Shown here: in pieces, positions 1 to 9,084 of the stretch
Layout: each line of letters opens with the position of its first letter
How positions within the stretch are numbered: the first letter of the stretch is position 1
Source: Jiangella asiatica
Lineage (GTDB): Bacteria; Actinomycetota; Actinomycetes; Jiangellales; Jiangellaceae
NCBI RefSeq assembly: GCF_004349065.1
Contig: NZ_SMKZ01000018.1
Span: 62,001 to 126,000, forward strand
DNA: 64,000 bases
Reading direction: 5' to 3'
Program-made: the position numbers and the translations under genes
The notes under the pieces: generated by a model
Seen by the model: the letters and a program-made list of their open reading frames with translations, nothing else
Databases searched by the model: none
What the model was told of the DNA's origin: nothing

Positions 1-1028
<1,028 letters not shown>

Positions 1029-1030
1029 CC

Positions 1031-2203
1031 ATGCCATCGCCGCTGGAGCTGCTGAGTGTGGAGCACCTGCTCAGCGATGAGGAGCGCGACCTGCGCGACG
1101 CCGTCCGGCGGTTCGTCGACGACCGCGTCCGCCCCGGCATCGCCGACTGGTACGAGGTCGGCCTGGACGAGGCGTCGGCCCGGTCGCTGGCGTCGGACGC
1201 CGGAAAGCTCGGCCTGCTCGGCATGCACCTGAGCGGGTACGGCTGCGCCGGCACCAACGCCGTCTCGTACGGGCTGGCCTGCATGGAGCTGGAGGCCGGC
1301 GACTCCGGCGTCCGGTCGCTGGTGTCCGTGCAGGGGTCGCTGGCGATGTTCGCCATCTGGAAGTTCGGCTCCGAGGAGCAGAAGCAGCGCTGGCTGCCCG
1401 GCATGGCGGCCGGCGAACTGATCGGCTGCTTCGGCTTGACCGAGCCCGACTTCGGCTCCAACCCGGCCGGCATGCGCACCCGCGCCCGCCCCGACGGCGA
1501 CGCGTGGGTGCTCGACGGCACGAAGATGTGGATCACCAACGGCAGCATCGCCGACGTCGCCGTCGTGTGGGCACGCTGCGACGACGGCGAGGTGCGCGGG
1601 TTCCTGGTGCCCGCCGGGACGCCCGGCTTCTCCGCGCCGAAGATCGGCAAGAAGCTGTCGCTGCGCGCGTCCATCACCAGCGAGCTGGTGCTCGAGGGCG
1701 TCCGGCTGCCGGCGGACGCGGTGCTGCCCGAGGTCACCGGCCTGCGCGGGCCGTTGTCGTGCCTCAACGAGGCCCGGTTCGGCATCGTCTTCGGCGCGCT
1801 CGGCGCGGCCCGCGACTGCCTGCACGCCGCACTCGACTACGCCGCCACCCGCCAGGTGTTCGACCGGCCCTTGGCGGCGTTCCAGCTCACCCAGGCCAAG
1901 CTGGCCGACATGGCGCTGGAGCTGCAGAAGGGGTTCCTGCTGGCGCTGCACCTGGGCCGGCTCAAGGACGCGGGCGAGCTCGAGCCGGCACAGATCAGCC
2001 TCGGCAAGCTCAACAACGTCCGCGAGGCGCTGGCCATCGCCCACGAGTGCCGCACGATCCTCGGGGCCAACGGCATCACGCTGGAGTACCCAGTGCTGCG
2101 CCACGCCAACAACCTGGAGTCGGTGCTCACGTACGAGGGCACCAGCGAGGTCCACCAGCTCGTCATCGGCCAGGCCCTCACCGGTACGTCGGCATTCAGC
2201 TGA
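1031..2203 (+). CDS. Acyl-CoA dehydrogenase, glutaryl-CoA dehydrogenase-like
   Basis: This 390-residue flavoprotein has the full acyl-CoA dehydrogenase fold: an alpha-helical N-terminus, the FAD-contact segment CFGLTEPDFGSNP, WITNGS in the middle beta domain, and a C-terminal helical domain containing RQVFDRPLAAFQL. The catalytic base is probably Glu369 in the segment YEGTSEVHQLVIG, the position used by glutaryl-CoA dehydrogenases. It should oxidise an acyl-CoA at the alpha-beta bond and hand electrons to ETF. ATG 1031 was chosen because AAGGAG at 1020-1025 sits five bases ahead; an in-frame GTG at 1025 overlapping the previous stop is the alternative. The 2-bp gap to the E1 gene suggests an operon in which E1 makes the acyl-CoA that this enzyme desaturates. 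Glutaryl-CoA specificity is inferred, not shown. Confidence 0.9.
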   Translation: MPSPLELLSVEHLLSDEERDLRDAVRRFVDDRVRPGIADWYEVGLDEASARSLASDAGKLGLLGMHLSGYGCAGTNAVSYGLACMELEAGDSGVRSLVSVQGSLAMFAIWKFGSEEQKQRWLPGMAAGELIGCFGLTEPDFGSNPAGMRTRARPDGDAWVLDGTKMWITNGSIADVAVVWARCDDGEVRGFLVPAGTPGFSAPKIGKKLSLRASITSELVLEGVRLPADAVLPEVTGLRGPLSCLNEARFGIVFGALGAARDCLHAALDYAATRQVFDRPLAAFQLTQAKLADMALELQKGFLLALHLGRLKDAGELEPAQISLGKLNNVREALAIAHECRTILGANGITLEYPVLRHANNLESVLTYEGTSEVHQLVIGQALTGTSAFS

Positions 2204-2422
2204 CCAGTCACCGCTTCCGTCGGTCCGGTTCGACCGCCTTCGGTCCGGCTGGACCGGTCTACCTGGTCGTCCGCGGTGCCACCGGCCCGGGGCGAACACA
2301 CCGCGCTCCTCCAGCATCGCCGGTGCCGCGGCCAGCCGCCTCGTACGAACAAGTCCCGCGAGCATCACCGCGACCGCGCGGCACCCCGACCTGACCCGCC
2401 GAAGCAGCAGGAGGGAAGCTCG
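2204..2422. other. Intergenic stretch between convergent genes
   Basis: This is the 3' flank of the acyl-CoA dehydrogenase gene. It contains a GGTCCGGtTCGACCgccttCGGTCCGGctGGACCGG-like run (about 2218-2255) that can fold on itself and may act as a terminator. No gene with a credible start or codon usage was seen. The stretch leads into the palindromic element at 2423-2510. Confidence 0.4.
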
Positions 2423-2510
2423 AAATGATCACGTTCAGCACGAGATCTCGTGTCGCACCATGCTCACGATCATGGTGATCCTCGGGTGATCCTGCTGAAC
2501 GTGATCATTT
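2423..2510. repeat. TGATCA-ended palindromic element, family A copy 1 (two-armed)
   Basis: Perfect 18-bp arms, AAATGATCACGTTCAGCA at 2423-2440 and its reverse complement at 2493-2510, flank a 52-bp loop. The loop starts with the palindrome CGAGATCTCG and carries an inner CACCAT...ATGGTG pair. The element lies 28 bp beyond the stop of the Lrp gene, between convergent genes, so it could form a bidirectional terminator or stabilise mRNA 3' ends. Copy 2 at 17951-18048 has the same 52-bp loop length and about 45 of 52 identical loop bases when read on the other strand. Confidence 0.85.
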
Positions 2511-2538
2511 CCGGCGGCGGCCGAAGGCCGGGCGGGCG

Positions 2539-2979
2539 TCATCCCGTCATCGGGCGGTTCTCGTACGCCGTCGACAGCACGATGGTGGTGCGGGTGGAGA
2601 CGTTCGCCGACGACCGGATGCGGGCCAGCAGGTCCTCGAGGTCCAGCGGCCGGGCCACCCGCACCTTGAGGATGTAGTTCTCCTCGCCGGCGACTGAGTA
2701 GCACGCCTCGATCTCGGGGATGCCGGCCAGCCGGTCCGGCGAGTCGTCGGGTTGGCTGGGATCGATCGGCTTGATGGAGATGAACGCCGTCAGAGGGAAG
2801 CCGACGGCCTCGTGGTCCACGACGGCGGAGTAGCCGCGGATGACCCCGCGCTCCTCCAGCCGGCGTACGCGCTGGTGCACCGCCGACGTCGACAGGCCGG
2901 TGGCCTTGCCGAGGTCGGTGTAGCTCATCCGGCCGTCCTGCATCAACAGCGCGACGATCTTCCTGTCGATCTCCTCCAC
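2539..2979 (-). CDS. Lrp/AsnC-family transcriptional regulator
   Basis: This 146-residue protein has the usual Lrp length and layout. The N-terminal helix-turn-helix covers residues 1-55 (EEIDRKIVALLMQDGR, then LGKATGLSTSAVHQRVRRLEERG). The C-terminal RAM/AsnC ligand-binding domain (residues 65-140) contains KVRVARPLDLEDLLARI. Lrp proteins form dimers and octamers and sense amino acids or related small molecules. It is divergent from the class V aminotransferase gene across a 73-bp gap (2980-3052), the common arrangement in which the regulator controls its neighbour, so the aminotransferase is the likely target. Its 3' end faces the palindromic element at 2423-2510. The ligand is not known. 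Confidence 0.9.
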   Translation of the reverse strand: MEEIDRKIVALLMQDGRMSYTDLGKATGLSTSAVHQRVRRLEERGVIRGYSAVVDHEAVGFPLTAFISIKPIDPSQPDDSPDRLAGIPEIEACYSVAGEENYILKVRVARPLDLEDLLARIRSSANVSTRTTIVLSTAYENRPMTG

Positions 2980-3052
2980 GGGTGCACTCTAGCGGCGCGC
3001 CTGGTCCGGCGCCCTTTCGCCGCGCTGGAGGCGGCCCTGGCACGATGGCGGG

Positions 3053-4090
3053 GTGGATCTGGACACCGCACGCCCGCTCTTCGTCCCCGAGCCCGGCTGG
3101 CTCAACACCGCCAGCTACGGCCTGCCGCCGGCGCCGGCGTGGGAGGCGCTGCAATCGGCCCTGGACGAGTGGCGCCACGGCCGGGTCTCGTGGGAGGGGT
3201 GGGGCGAGTCCACCCACCGCGCCCGCGCCGCGTTCGCCCGGCTCGTCGGGGTCGAGGTGTCCGACGTCTCCGCGGGCGCGCAGGTGTCGCAGCTGGTCGG
3301 CCAGCTCGCCGCTTCGATACCGGACGGCGCTACGGTGCTCGCCCCCGCCGAGGAGTTCACCTCCAACCTGTTCCCGTGGCTGGCCCAGCAGCACCGCGGC
3401 GTCACCGTCCGGACCGTTCCCGCGCGCGACCTGGCCGCCGCCGTCGACGGCGCCACCGACGTGGTCGCGTTCAGCCTGGTGCAGTCCGCGACCGGTGAGG
3501 TGGCCGACGCCGACGAGGTCACCGCCGCCGCCCGCGCGGCCGGCGCGATCACCGTCGTCGACGCCACCCAGGCGTGCGGTTGGCTCCCGGTCGACGCGGC
3601 GGCCTTCGACGCCGTCGTCGTCGGGACGTACAAATGGCTGCTGTCACCGCGCGGCAGCGCCTTCCTGGTGACGAGGCCGGAGCTGCGGGCGCGCATCGTA
3701 CCGTCGCAGGCGGGCTGGTGGGCCGGCGACGACCCACACGACTCCTACTACGGGCCGCCGTTGCGGCTGGCCGCCGACGCGCGCCGGCTCGACCTCTCCC
3801 CCGCGTGGTTCAGCTGGGTCGGCACCGCGCCGGCGCTGGAACTGGTCGCCGACGTCGGGGTCGACGCCATCCACGCCTGGGACCTGGCGCTGGCCGACCG
3901 GTTCCGCGCCGGGCTGGGCCTGCCGCCCGGCGACTCCGCAATCGTCTCCGTCGACGTGCCAGGCGCCGCGGACCGGCTGGCAGCCGCGGGCATCCGGGCC
4001 GCCGTGCGCGACGGCCGGCTGCGAGCGTCGTTCCACCTCTACACCACCACCGACGACGTCGACCGCGCGGTGGCCGCACTGACCGCCTGA
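3053..4090 (+). CDS. Class V aminotransferase (PLP enzyme)
   Basis: A 345-residue fold-type I PLP enzyme of the class V group (cysteine desulfurase, isopenicillin N epimerase, kynureninase relatives). The Schiff-base lysine is probably Lys194 in VVVGTYKWLLSPRGSAFL. Asp170 in VVDATQACG should hold the pyridine nitrogen. The N-terminus contains GWLNTASYGLPP, typical of this family. It lacks the cysteine-bearing loop expected of IscS/SufS, so a cysteine desulfurase role is unlikely. The start is GTG 3053; an alternative near start is not obvious. Divergent from the Lrp regulator, which probably regulates it in response to an amino acid. Substrate unknown. Confidence 0.85.
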   Translation: MDLDTARPLFVPEPGWLNTASYGLPPAPAWEALQSALDEWRHGRVSWEGWGESTHRARAAFARLVGVEVSDVSAGAQVSQLVGQLAASIPDGATVLAPAEEFTSNLFPWLAQQHRGVTVRTVPARDLAAAVDGATDVVAFSLVQSATGEVADADEVTAAARAAGAITVVDATQACGWLPVDAAAFDAVVVGTYKWLLSPRGSAFLVTRPELRARIVPSQAGWWAGDDPHDSYYGPPLRLAADARRLDLSPAWFSWVGTAPALELVADVGVDAIHAWDLALADRFRAGLGLPPGDSAIVSVDVPGAADRLAAAGIRAAVRDGRLRASFHLYTTTDDVDRAVAALTA

Positions 4091-4216
4091 CCCGCCAGTG
4101 TCACGTTCCGCCGCCGCGGCGCGTCACCATCTCGGACACCGCGGTCGCTCGACCCTGTCAGTGCGCGACGGCAGACTGGACTCGCGCGACCGATCTCAGG
4201 ACGGATGGAGAACCCC

Positions 4217-5575
4217 ATGAACCACTTCGACGGCTTCCGTGCGGCTCTGACCGGGGAGGCCTTCGGTCCCGGCGACGACGGCTACGAGGCCGTGCGGCTG
4301 CCGTGGAACCTGCTCATCGAGCAGCGCCCGGCGCTGGTCGTGCTCGCGGAGTCGGTCGCCGACGTTCAGGCCACGGTGCGGCTCGCGGCCGAGCAAGGGC
4401 TGCCCCTGGCGGTCCAGTCGTCGGGCCACGGCGCCGTGCACCCGTGTGACGACGGTGTCGTGCTCAACGTGTCCCGCCTCACCGGCGTGGACATCGACGC
4501 CGAGTCGAAGATCGCCAGCCTCGACGCCGGTGCGCGCTGGCGGGCGGTCCTCGAGGCAGCGGCACCGTACGAGCTGGCCGGCCTGTCCGGCACCGCCCCG
4601 ACCATCGGCGCCGTCGGCTACACGCTGGGCGGGGGGCTCGGGCTGATGCTGCGGCGGTTCGGCTTCGCCGCCGACAGCGTGGTCGCCGCCGACGTCGTCA
4701 CCGCCGACGGCTCTCTGGTGCATGCCAGCCAGACGGAGAACCCGGAGCTGCTGTGGGCGCTCAAGGGCGGCAGCGGCAACTTCGGCGTCGTCACCCGGCT
4801 GCAGGTGCGGCTGTACCACGTGCCCGCCGTGCACCACGGCATGGCCGTCTACCCCGGCGCCCGGGCCGCTGAGGTGCTGGGCGCCTGGGCCGAGTGGAAC
4901 GGCGGCGTCTCCGACGCCGTCACCTCCGCGGTCAACGTCATGTCCGTCCCGCCGCTGCCGACGGTGCCCGAGCCGATGCGCGGCCAGCACGTCGCCATGG
5001 TCCGGGCCACCATCGCCGGCGGCGACGGCGCCGAGCTCGACGGGCTGCGCTCGGCCCTCGGCGTCCCGCTGATGGACGGGTTCCGCACCTGCACCTACCT
5101 GGAGGCGGCACTGTCGGGCATGGAGCCCACCGACCCGATGCCGGCCACGGGCTCCAGCGCCCTGCTGAGCGAGCTGTCCGCCGGCGCCGTCGACACCCTG
5201 CTGGCGATGTCCGCGCCCGGTTCCCCGGTGCCCAGCATCGAGATCCGGCACCTCGGCGGCGCGGCGGCGAAGGAGCCGGACCAGCCCAGCGCCGTCTCCC
5301 ACCGCGACGCCGGCTACAGCGCGGCCGCGAACGCGATCGCCCCGACGCCGGAGCAGCTCGCCGCCGTCCAGGAGCGGCTCGCCGAAGGTTTCGGCGCCCT
5401 GTCCGGCTACACCCACCCGGGTGCGCTGGTGAACTTCATGCCCGCACGCAGCACACCGGAGAAGGTCAGGACCGCGTTCTCGCCCGAGTCCTACCAGCGG
5501 CTGCGTGAGATCAAGCGCACCTACGACCCCTCCAACCTGTTCCGGTTCAACCACAACATCCCGCCCGCGTCCTGA
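4217..5575 (+). CDS. FAD-linked oxidase (berberine-bridge/6-hydroxynicotine oxidase type)
   Basis: A 452-residue flavin oxidase. Residues 25-200 form the FAD_binding_4 (PCMH) domain, with QSSGHGAVHPCDDGVV holding the histidine that normally carries covalent FAD, and GYTLGGGLGLMLRRFG binding the pyrophosphate. The C-terminus has the BBE motif YDPSNLFRFNHNI. Such enzymes oxidise alcohols, amines or sugars with molecular oxygen, often in catabolic or secondary metabolism. The second covalent Cys attachment seen in bicovalent members is not evident. ATG 4217 was chosen because GGATGGAG lies six bases upstream; ATG 4205, four codons earlier, overlaps that ribosome site. The gene stands alone, converging on the M24 peptidase. 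Confidence 0.87.
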   Translation: MNHFDGFRAALTGEAFGPGDDGYEAVRLPWNLLIEQRPALVVLAESVADVQATVRLAAEQGLPLAVQSSGHGAVHPCDDGVVLNVSRLTGVDIDAESKIASLDAGARWRAVLEAAAPYELAGLSGTAPTIGAVGYTLGGGLGLMLRRFGFAADSVVAADVVTADGSLVHASQTENPELLWALKGGSGNFGVVTRLQVRLYHVPAVHHGMAVYPGARAAEVLGAWAEWNGGVSDAVTSAVNVMSVPPLPTVPEPMRGQHVAMVRATIAGGDGAELDGLRSALGVPLMDGFRTCTYLEAALSGMEPTDPMPATGSSALLSELSAGAVDTLLAMSAPGSPVPSIEIRHLGGAAAKEPDQPSAVSHRDAGYSAAANAIAPTPEQLAAVQERLAEGFGALSGYTHPGALVNFMPARSTPEKVRTAFSPESYQRLREIKRTYDPSNLFRFNHNIPPAS

Positions 5576-5582
5576 CGGGCCG

Positions 5583-5634
5583 GTGATCGCCAGGGAGTCG
5601 CTGTCCCCAGGGGCGGCAACTTCCTGGTGATCAC
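5583..5634. terminator. Convergent-gene palindrome, TGATCAC-ended, probable bidirectional terminator
   Basis: GTGATCGCCAGGGAG at 5583-5597 pairs with CTTCCTGGTGATCAC at 5620-5634 (13 of 15 positions), with CCCCAGGGG inside the loop. The structure fills the whole gap between the FAD oxidase stop (5575) and the peptidase stop, and its right arm includes the peptidase TGA (5631-5633). It is probably a two-way terminator. The end sequence resembles the ends of the other TGATCA elements in the window, although the body differs. Confidence 0.65.
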
Positions 5635-6728
5635 AGGATCACGAGCTCGCGCGGGCGGTGGTTCAGTCGTTCGGCGCCCGTGGCCGTGACGACGACGATG
5701 TCCTCGATGCGCGCGCCGTAGCGTCCGGGCAGGTAGAACCCGGGCTCGATGGAGAACGCCATGCCCGTCTCGAGCGGGGTGACGTTGCCGGCCACTATGT
5801 ACGGCTCCTCGTGCGTTTCCATGCCGATGCCGTGGCCGGTGCGGTGGATGAAGTACTCCCCCAGGCCGGCCGCGGCGAGGACGTCCCGCGCGGCCGCGTC
5901 CACCGACTCCGCGCTCACGCCCGGCGCGACGTGACCGACCGCTGCCGCCTGCGCGCGCACCAGCGCCTCGTATGCGGCGACGAACTGCGCCGGCGGCTCG
6001 CCGGTGGCGTAGGTGCGGGTGGAGTCCGAACAGTAGCCCGCCGCGGTGGTGCCGCCGATGTCCACGACCACCGGCTCGCCCCGCTCGATGACGCGGTCGC
6101 TGGTCTCGTGGTGCGGGCTGGCGCTGTGGAGCCCGGAGGCGACGATGACGAAGTCGACCCGGGCGTGCCCCTCGGCGACGATGGCCGCGGCGATGTCGCG
6201 GGCCACCTCGGCCTCGGTCCGCTCCGGTCGCAGCCACTCGCCCATGCGGGCGTGGACACGGTCGGTGGCGGCGCCCGCCTCGCGCAGCGCCTCGAGCTCC
6301 TCCGGTGACTTGCGCACCCGCAGCTCGGAGATGATCGGGCCGGCCAGCCGCTGATCCACGGCCGGCATGGCGGCGCGCAGGCGCAGCACCTTCTCCGCCC
6401 ACATCTGGTCGTCGAGCCCGACCCGCCGGGCGCCCGGGATTAGTCCCGCGACCACCTCGACCGGGTCGTCGGTCTCCGCCCACGGCCGCAGGTCGACGCC
6501 GAGGTCGCCGACTGCGCTGGCGAGGGCTGCCGGCGCCTCCAGCTCGGGCACCACCAGTGTCGCCTGCCCCGTGACCGGCAGCACCAGGCAGGTCAGCCGC
6601 TCCAGCGGTATGGCGTCGTAGCCGATCAGGTAGCGCAGCGCCGCGCCCGGCGTGATGAGCAAGGCGTCCAGGCCCGCCCTCGCGGCGGTGGCGCGGGCGC
6701 GGTCGAGGCGGTCGAGTGCTCCGGTCAC
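5631..6728 (-). CDS. pepE: M24 metallopeptidase, Xaa-Pro dipeptidase/aminopeptidase type
   Basis: A 365-residue peptidase with a creatinase-like N-domain (residues 5-135) and a pita-bread catalytic domain. All five expected metal ligands are visible: Asp223 (VVVDIGG), Asp235 (YCSDSTRTY), His299 (RTGHGIG), Glu328 (SIEPGFY) and Glu342 (RIEDIVV). It should remove N-terminal residues ahead of proline, or cleave Xaa-Pro dipeptides, in the cytoplasm. In M. tuberculosis the pepE dipeptidase lies beside the same 5'-3' exonuclease found here at 11632-12567, which supports the name, though the symbol is from synteny. Start is GTG 6728. Divergent from a PadR regulator across an 88-bp gap containing an operator-like palindrome. 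Confidence 0.88.
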   Translation of the reverse strand: MTGALDRLDRARATAARAGLDALLITPGAALRYLIGYDAIPLERLTCLVLPVTGQATLVVPELEAPAALASAVGDLGVDLRPWAETDDPVEVVAGLIPGARRVGLDDQMWAEKVLRLRAAMPAVDQRLAGPIISELRVRKSPEELEALREAGAATDRVHARMGEWLRPERTEAEVARDIAAAIVAEGHARVDFVIVASGLHSASPHHETSDRVIERGEPVVVDIGGTTAAGYCSDSTRTYATGEPPAQFVAAYEALVRAQAAAVGHVAPGVSAESVDAAARDVLAAAGLGEYFIHRTGHGIGMETHEEPYIVAGNVTPLETGMAFSIEPGFYLPGRYGARIEDIVVVTATGAERLNHRPRELVIL

Positions 6729-6761
6729 GGTCCGACACTCTAGTCAGTTGTTTTCGATACA

Positions 6762-6790
6762 TTGACGATATATCGTCGTCATGTCGTCAA
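6762..6790. promoter_or_regulatory. Operator-like palindromes in the divergent peptidase/PadR region
   Basis: A perfect 14-bp palindrome, GACGATATATCGTC (6764-6777), is nested in a larger inverted pair TTGACGA (6762-6768) and TCGTCAA (6784-6790). It lies in the 88-bp gap between the divergent starts at 6728 and 6817. PadR proteins bind short AT-centred palindromes and usually repress themselves, so this is the best candidate operator for the PadR gene beside it. The AT-rich centre stands out in otherwise GC-rich DNA. Confidence 0.6.
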
Positions 6791-6816
6791 CGTAGCGACA
6801 ACGAAAGGACGCGACG

Positions 6817-7596
6817 ATGACCGCAGATGCATTGCCCTTCGGGGCCTTCGATGACCGAGGTGGACGCGGTGGCCGCGGTGCCACCCGGCGCGGCCGCGCC
6901 GGGTCCCGCTCCATGCGTGGCGCCGCCGGCCGTAGGCGTCGCCTCGCCGAGGTGGCGTGGCTGGCCGGCATGAATGAGGAGCGCGACCGCGGCCGTGGAC
7001 ACGCCCACGGCCGGCGGCACCGTCCTCCGTTCGATCCTGCCGCCTTCGGGCCTGGTTTCGGCCCCGGTGGCTTCGGCCCGTGGGAACGGCGCTCTGGCGG
7101 CCGGGGTCCCCGGCGCGGGCCGCGGCGCCGTCGCGGCGACGTCCGCACCGCGGTGCTGGTGCTGCTGGCCGACGGGCCCAAGCACGGCTACCAGCTGATC
7201 CAGGAGATCACCGAGCGCAGCGACGGGCTCTGGAAGCCCAGCGCCGGCTCCATCTATCCCGTCCTGCAGCTGCTGGAGGACGAGGGCATGGTGCGCTTCG
7301 AGGAGCACGACGGGCGCCGCGTCGTCCACCTCACCGAGACCGGTACAACGTTCGTCAGCGAGAACCGCGCCGAGCTCGACCGGGTGTGGGAGCCGTTCGA
7401 CGGCGAGCACACCGCTTCGTTCCACGACCTGCGCGAGACGTTCGCCCAGCTCGGGATGGCTGGCATGCAGGTACTGCGCGCCGGGACACCGGAACAGGTC
7501 GAAGCCGCCCGGCGGATCCTGCGCACGGCCACCCGCGACCTGTACGCGCTGCTCGCCGAGGGCCCGCCGAACCCACGCGACGGCGACCGGTCCTGA
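6817..7596 (+). CDS. PadR-family transcriptional regulator with low-complexity N-terminal extension
   Basis: A 259-residue protein. The PadR winged-helix domain begins near residue 107 (RTAVLVLLADGPKHGYQLIQ), continues through SAGSIYPVLQLLEDEG, and ends near residue 190. A C-terminal helical tail should serve for dimerisation. Residues 1-105 are an Arg/Gly-rich extension with FGPGFGPGGFGP repeats, which is probably disordered. ATG 6817 was chosen because GAAAGGA lies about eight bases upstream; later starts at residues 32 or 52 would remove much of the extension but lack a ribosome site. PadR proteins repress stress or transporter genes and respond to small molecules. It is divergent from the M24 peptidase and shares an operator-like palindrome with it. 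Confidence 0.87.
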   Translation: MTADALPFGAFDDRGGRGGRGATRRGRAGSRSMRGAAGRRRRLAEVAWLAGMNEERDRGRGHAHGRRHRPPFDPAAFGPGFGPGGFGPWERRSGGRGPRRGPRRRRGDVRTAVLVLLADGPKHGYQLIQEITERSDGLWKPSAGSIYPVLQLLEDEGMVRFEEHDGRRVVHLTETGTTFVSENRAELDRVWEPFDGEHTASFHDLRETFAQLGMAGMQVLRAGTPEQVEAARRILRTATRDLYALLAEGPPNPRDGDRS

Positions 7597-7606
7597 GCCT
7601 GGGAGT

Positions 7607-8287
7607 TCAGATCCCGCCGCCCGCGGCGCCGGTCGTCCCGGCCACGACGATGGCGGACGCGACAGCCGCGTTCACCTCCTGGACGGCAGCCCGCACGGCG
7701 GCGGCCGCCCAGGCACCGTCGGCCACCTGCTTGGCGCGCCGCTTCGTCGTACGGCGGTCGTCGGAGGGCACCACCTGCGTCACCGCGTCCACCGCCAGCA
7801 ACAGTGACACCAGCGCCGCCGTGCGCGCGTCCGGCTCGGCGCCGGCCACCAGTACCGCGTGCAGGCGGTCGCGGACGACGGCCTCGTGCTCGGCGTCGCT
7901 CGCCGGCCATCGGGTGGTCGGGAACAACCCCAGGATGCGGCCCTCCTCCTGACGCACCAGCCCGCGATCGGTCAACGTCTCCAGCAGCCGCTGCCGCAGC
8001 CCCTTGCGCAGCGCGCCGAGGACGTTCTTGGGCTTCTTGCCCTCGTCGTCGGACAGCTCCGTGAGCCCGTCGTCGAGCACCTCGTCGCCGGTGGCCGCGG
8101 GATCCAGCAGGACCAGCCGCCCCTCGCGCACCCGCTCCCCCGGGCCGGCGACACCGACCTTGCCGAGCATGGCCAGCTCCAGCAGGACCGCACCGGCCAG
8201 CGCGTTGTCGAGCTTCGTCGCGTCGACCGAGGGCTTGCCCGACTCATCGTCATAGAGCAGCAGCAGGAGATCCTCCGCGATCAGCAT
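7607..8287 (-). CDS. GPP34/GOLPH3-like phosphoprotein
   Basis: A 226-residue protein matching the GPP34 (Golgi phosphoprotein 3-like) family that is widespread in actinomycetes. The start MLIAEDLLLLLYDDESGK is characteristic, followed by LAGAVLLELAMLGKV and a helical C-terminal half with ARTAALVSLLLAVDAV. In eukaryotes GOLPH3 binds phosphatidylinositol-4-phosphate at membranes; the bacterial role is not established. An Ala-rich tail ends the protein. It converges on the PadR gene with a 10-bp gap and is divergent from the sortase gene. Confidence 0.85.
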   Translation of the reverse strand: MLIAEDLLLLLYDDESGKPSVDATKLDNALAGAVLLELAMLGKVGVAGPGERVREGRLVLLDPAATGDEVLDDGLTELSDDEGKKPKNVLGALRKGLRQRLLETLTDRGLVRQEEGRILGLFPTTRWPASDAEHEAVVRDRLHAVLVAGAEPDARTAALVSLLLAVDAVTQVVPSDDRRTTKRRAKQVADGAWAAAAVRAAVQEVNAAVASAIVVAGTTGAAGGGI

Positions 8288-8379
8288 GCCGCCGACTCTA
8301 GGCGGTCACACCAGCACTCCGCCCGCGTCTCCATCCAGCCGGCGGTGCGACCACACCACCGGGATATTAAGGTCAAGGC

Positions 8380-9084
8380 ATGCCACGACACGCGCAACGG
8401 CGCGTCCGCCGCGCACCCCGTCGCAGTGCGTTCGCCGTCGCGGTCGGGGCGCTCGGCGAGCTCATGCTCACCGCCGGCGCCCTCGTCCTGCTCTTCGTCG
8501 TATACATGCTCTGGGGTACCGGCCTGCAGACCGCTCAGGCGCAGGACGACCTCGAGGACGAGCTCAGTAGCCGCTGGGGGCAGCTGGCCCCTGAGGCCCC
8601 GCCTCCGGATCCGTCCGAGCTCGCCGATGGCGACGCGTACGGCACGCTGCGCATCCCCCGGTTCGGCGACGACTGGGAGTTCACCGTCGTGCAGGGTGTC
8701 CTCGACGAGGACCTGGACCGCGGGCCCGGCCACTACCCCGACTCCGCCGACCCCGGCGAACTGGGCAACTTCGCCATCGCCGCGCACCGTTCTGGCCACC
8801 TCGAGCCGTTCGCCGACTTCCCCGAGCTACTGGTCGGTGACGTCATCGAGATCGAGATGGCCGACGGCGTGTACGTCTACGAGCTCGACGACGCCCCGGA
8901 CGGCGACAGCGACGGCAACCGCATCAACATCGACGACGGGTGGGTCGTCAACCCGGTGCCCGGCGAGCCGCTGGACACCGAGCCGACGCAGCGGCGCATC
9001 ACGCTGACCACGTGCTGGCCGAGGTTCGGCTCGTCGCACCGCATGTACGCCACCGGCCTCCTGGTCAGCGGCCCCACCAGCTAG
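8380..9084 (+). CDS. srtE: Class E sortase
   Basis: A 234-residue membrane-anchored transpeptidase. An Arg-rich cytoplasmic tail (1-17) precedes one membrane helix at about residues 19-45. The sortase barrel contains His136 (FAIAAHRSGH), Cys212 (ITLTTCWP) and Arg221 (SSHRMYA), the complete catalytic triad. Class E sortases attach LAXTG-type proteins to the cell wall of high-GC Gram-positives. AAGGTCAAGGC just ahead of ATG 8380 supports the start. No sorting-signal substrate was found next to it. The stop overlaps by four bases with the convergent MMPL gene stop. Confidence 0.9.
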   Translation: MPRHAQRRVRRAPRRSAFAVAVGALGELMLTAGALVLLFVVYMLWGTGLQTAQAQDDLEDELSSRWGQLAPEAPPPDPSELADGDAYGTLRIPRFGDDWEFTVVQGVLDEDLDRGPGHYPDSADPGELGNFAIAAHRSGHLEPFADFPELLVGDVIEIEMADGVYVYELDDAPDGDSDGNRINIDDGWVVNPVPGEPLDTEPTQRRITLTTCWPRFGSSHRMYATGLLVSGPTS

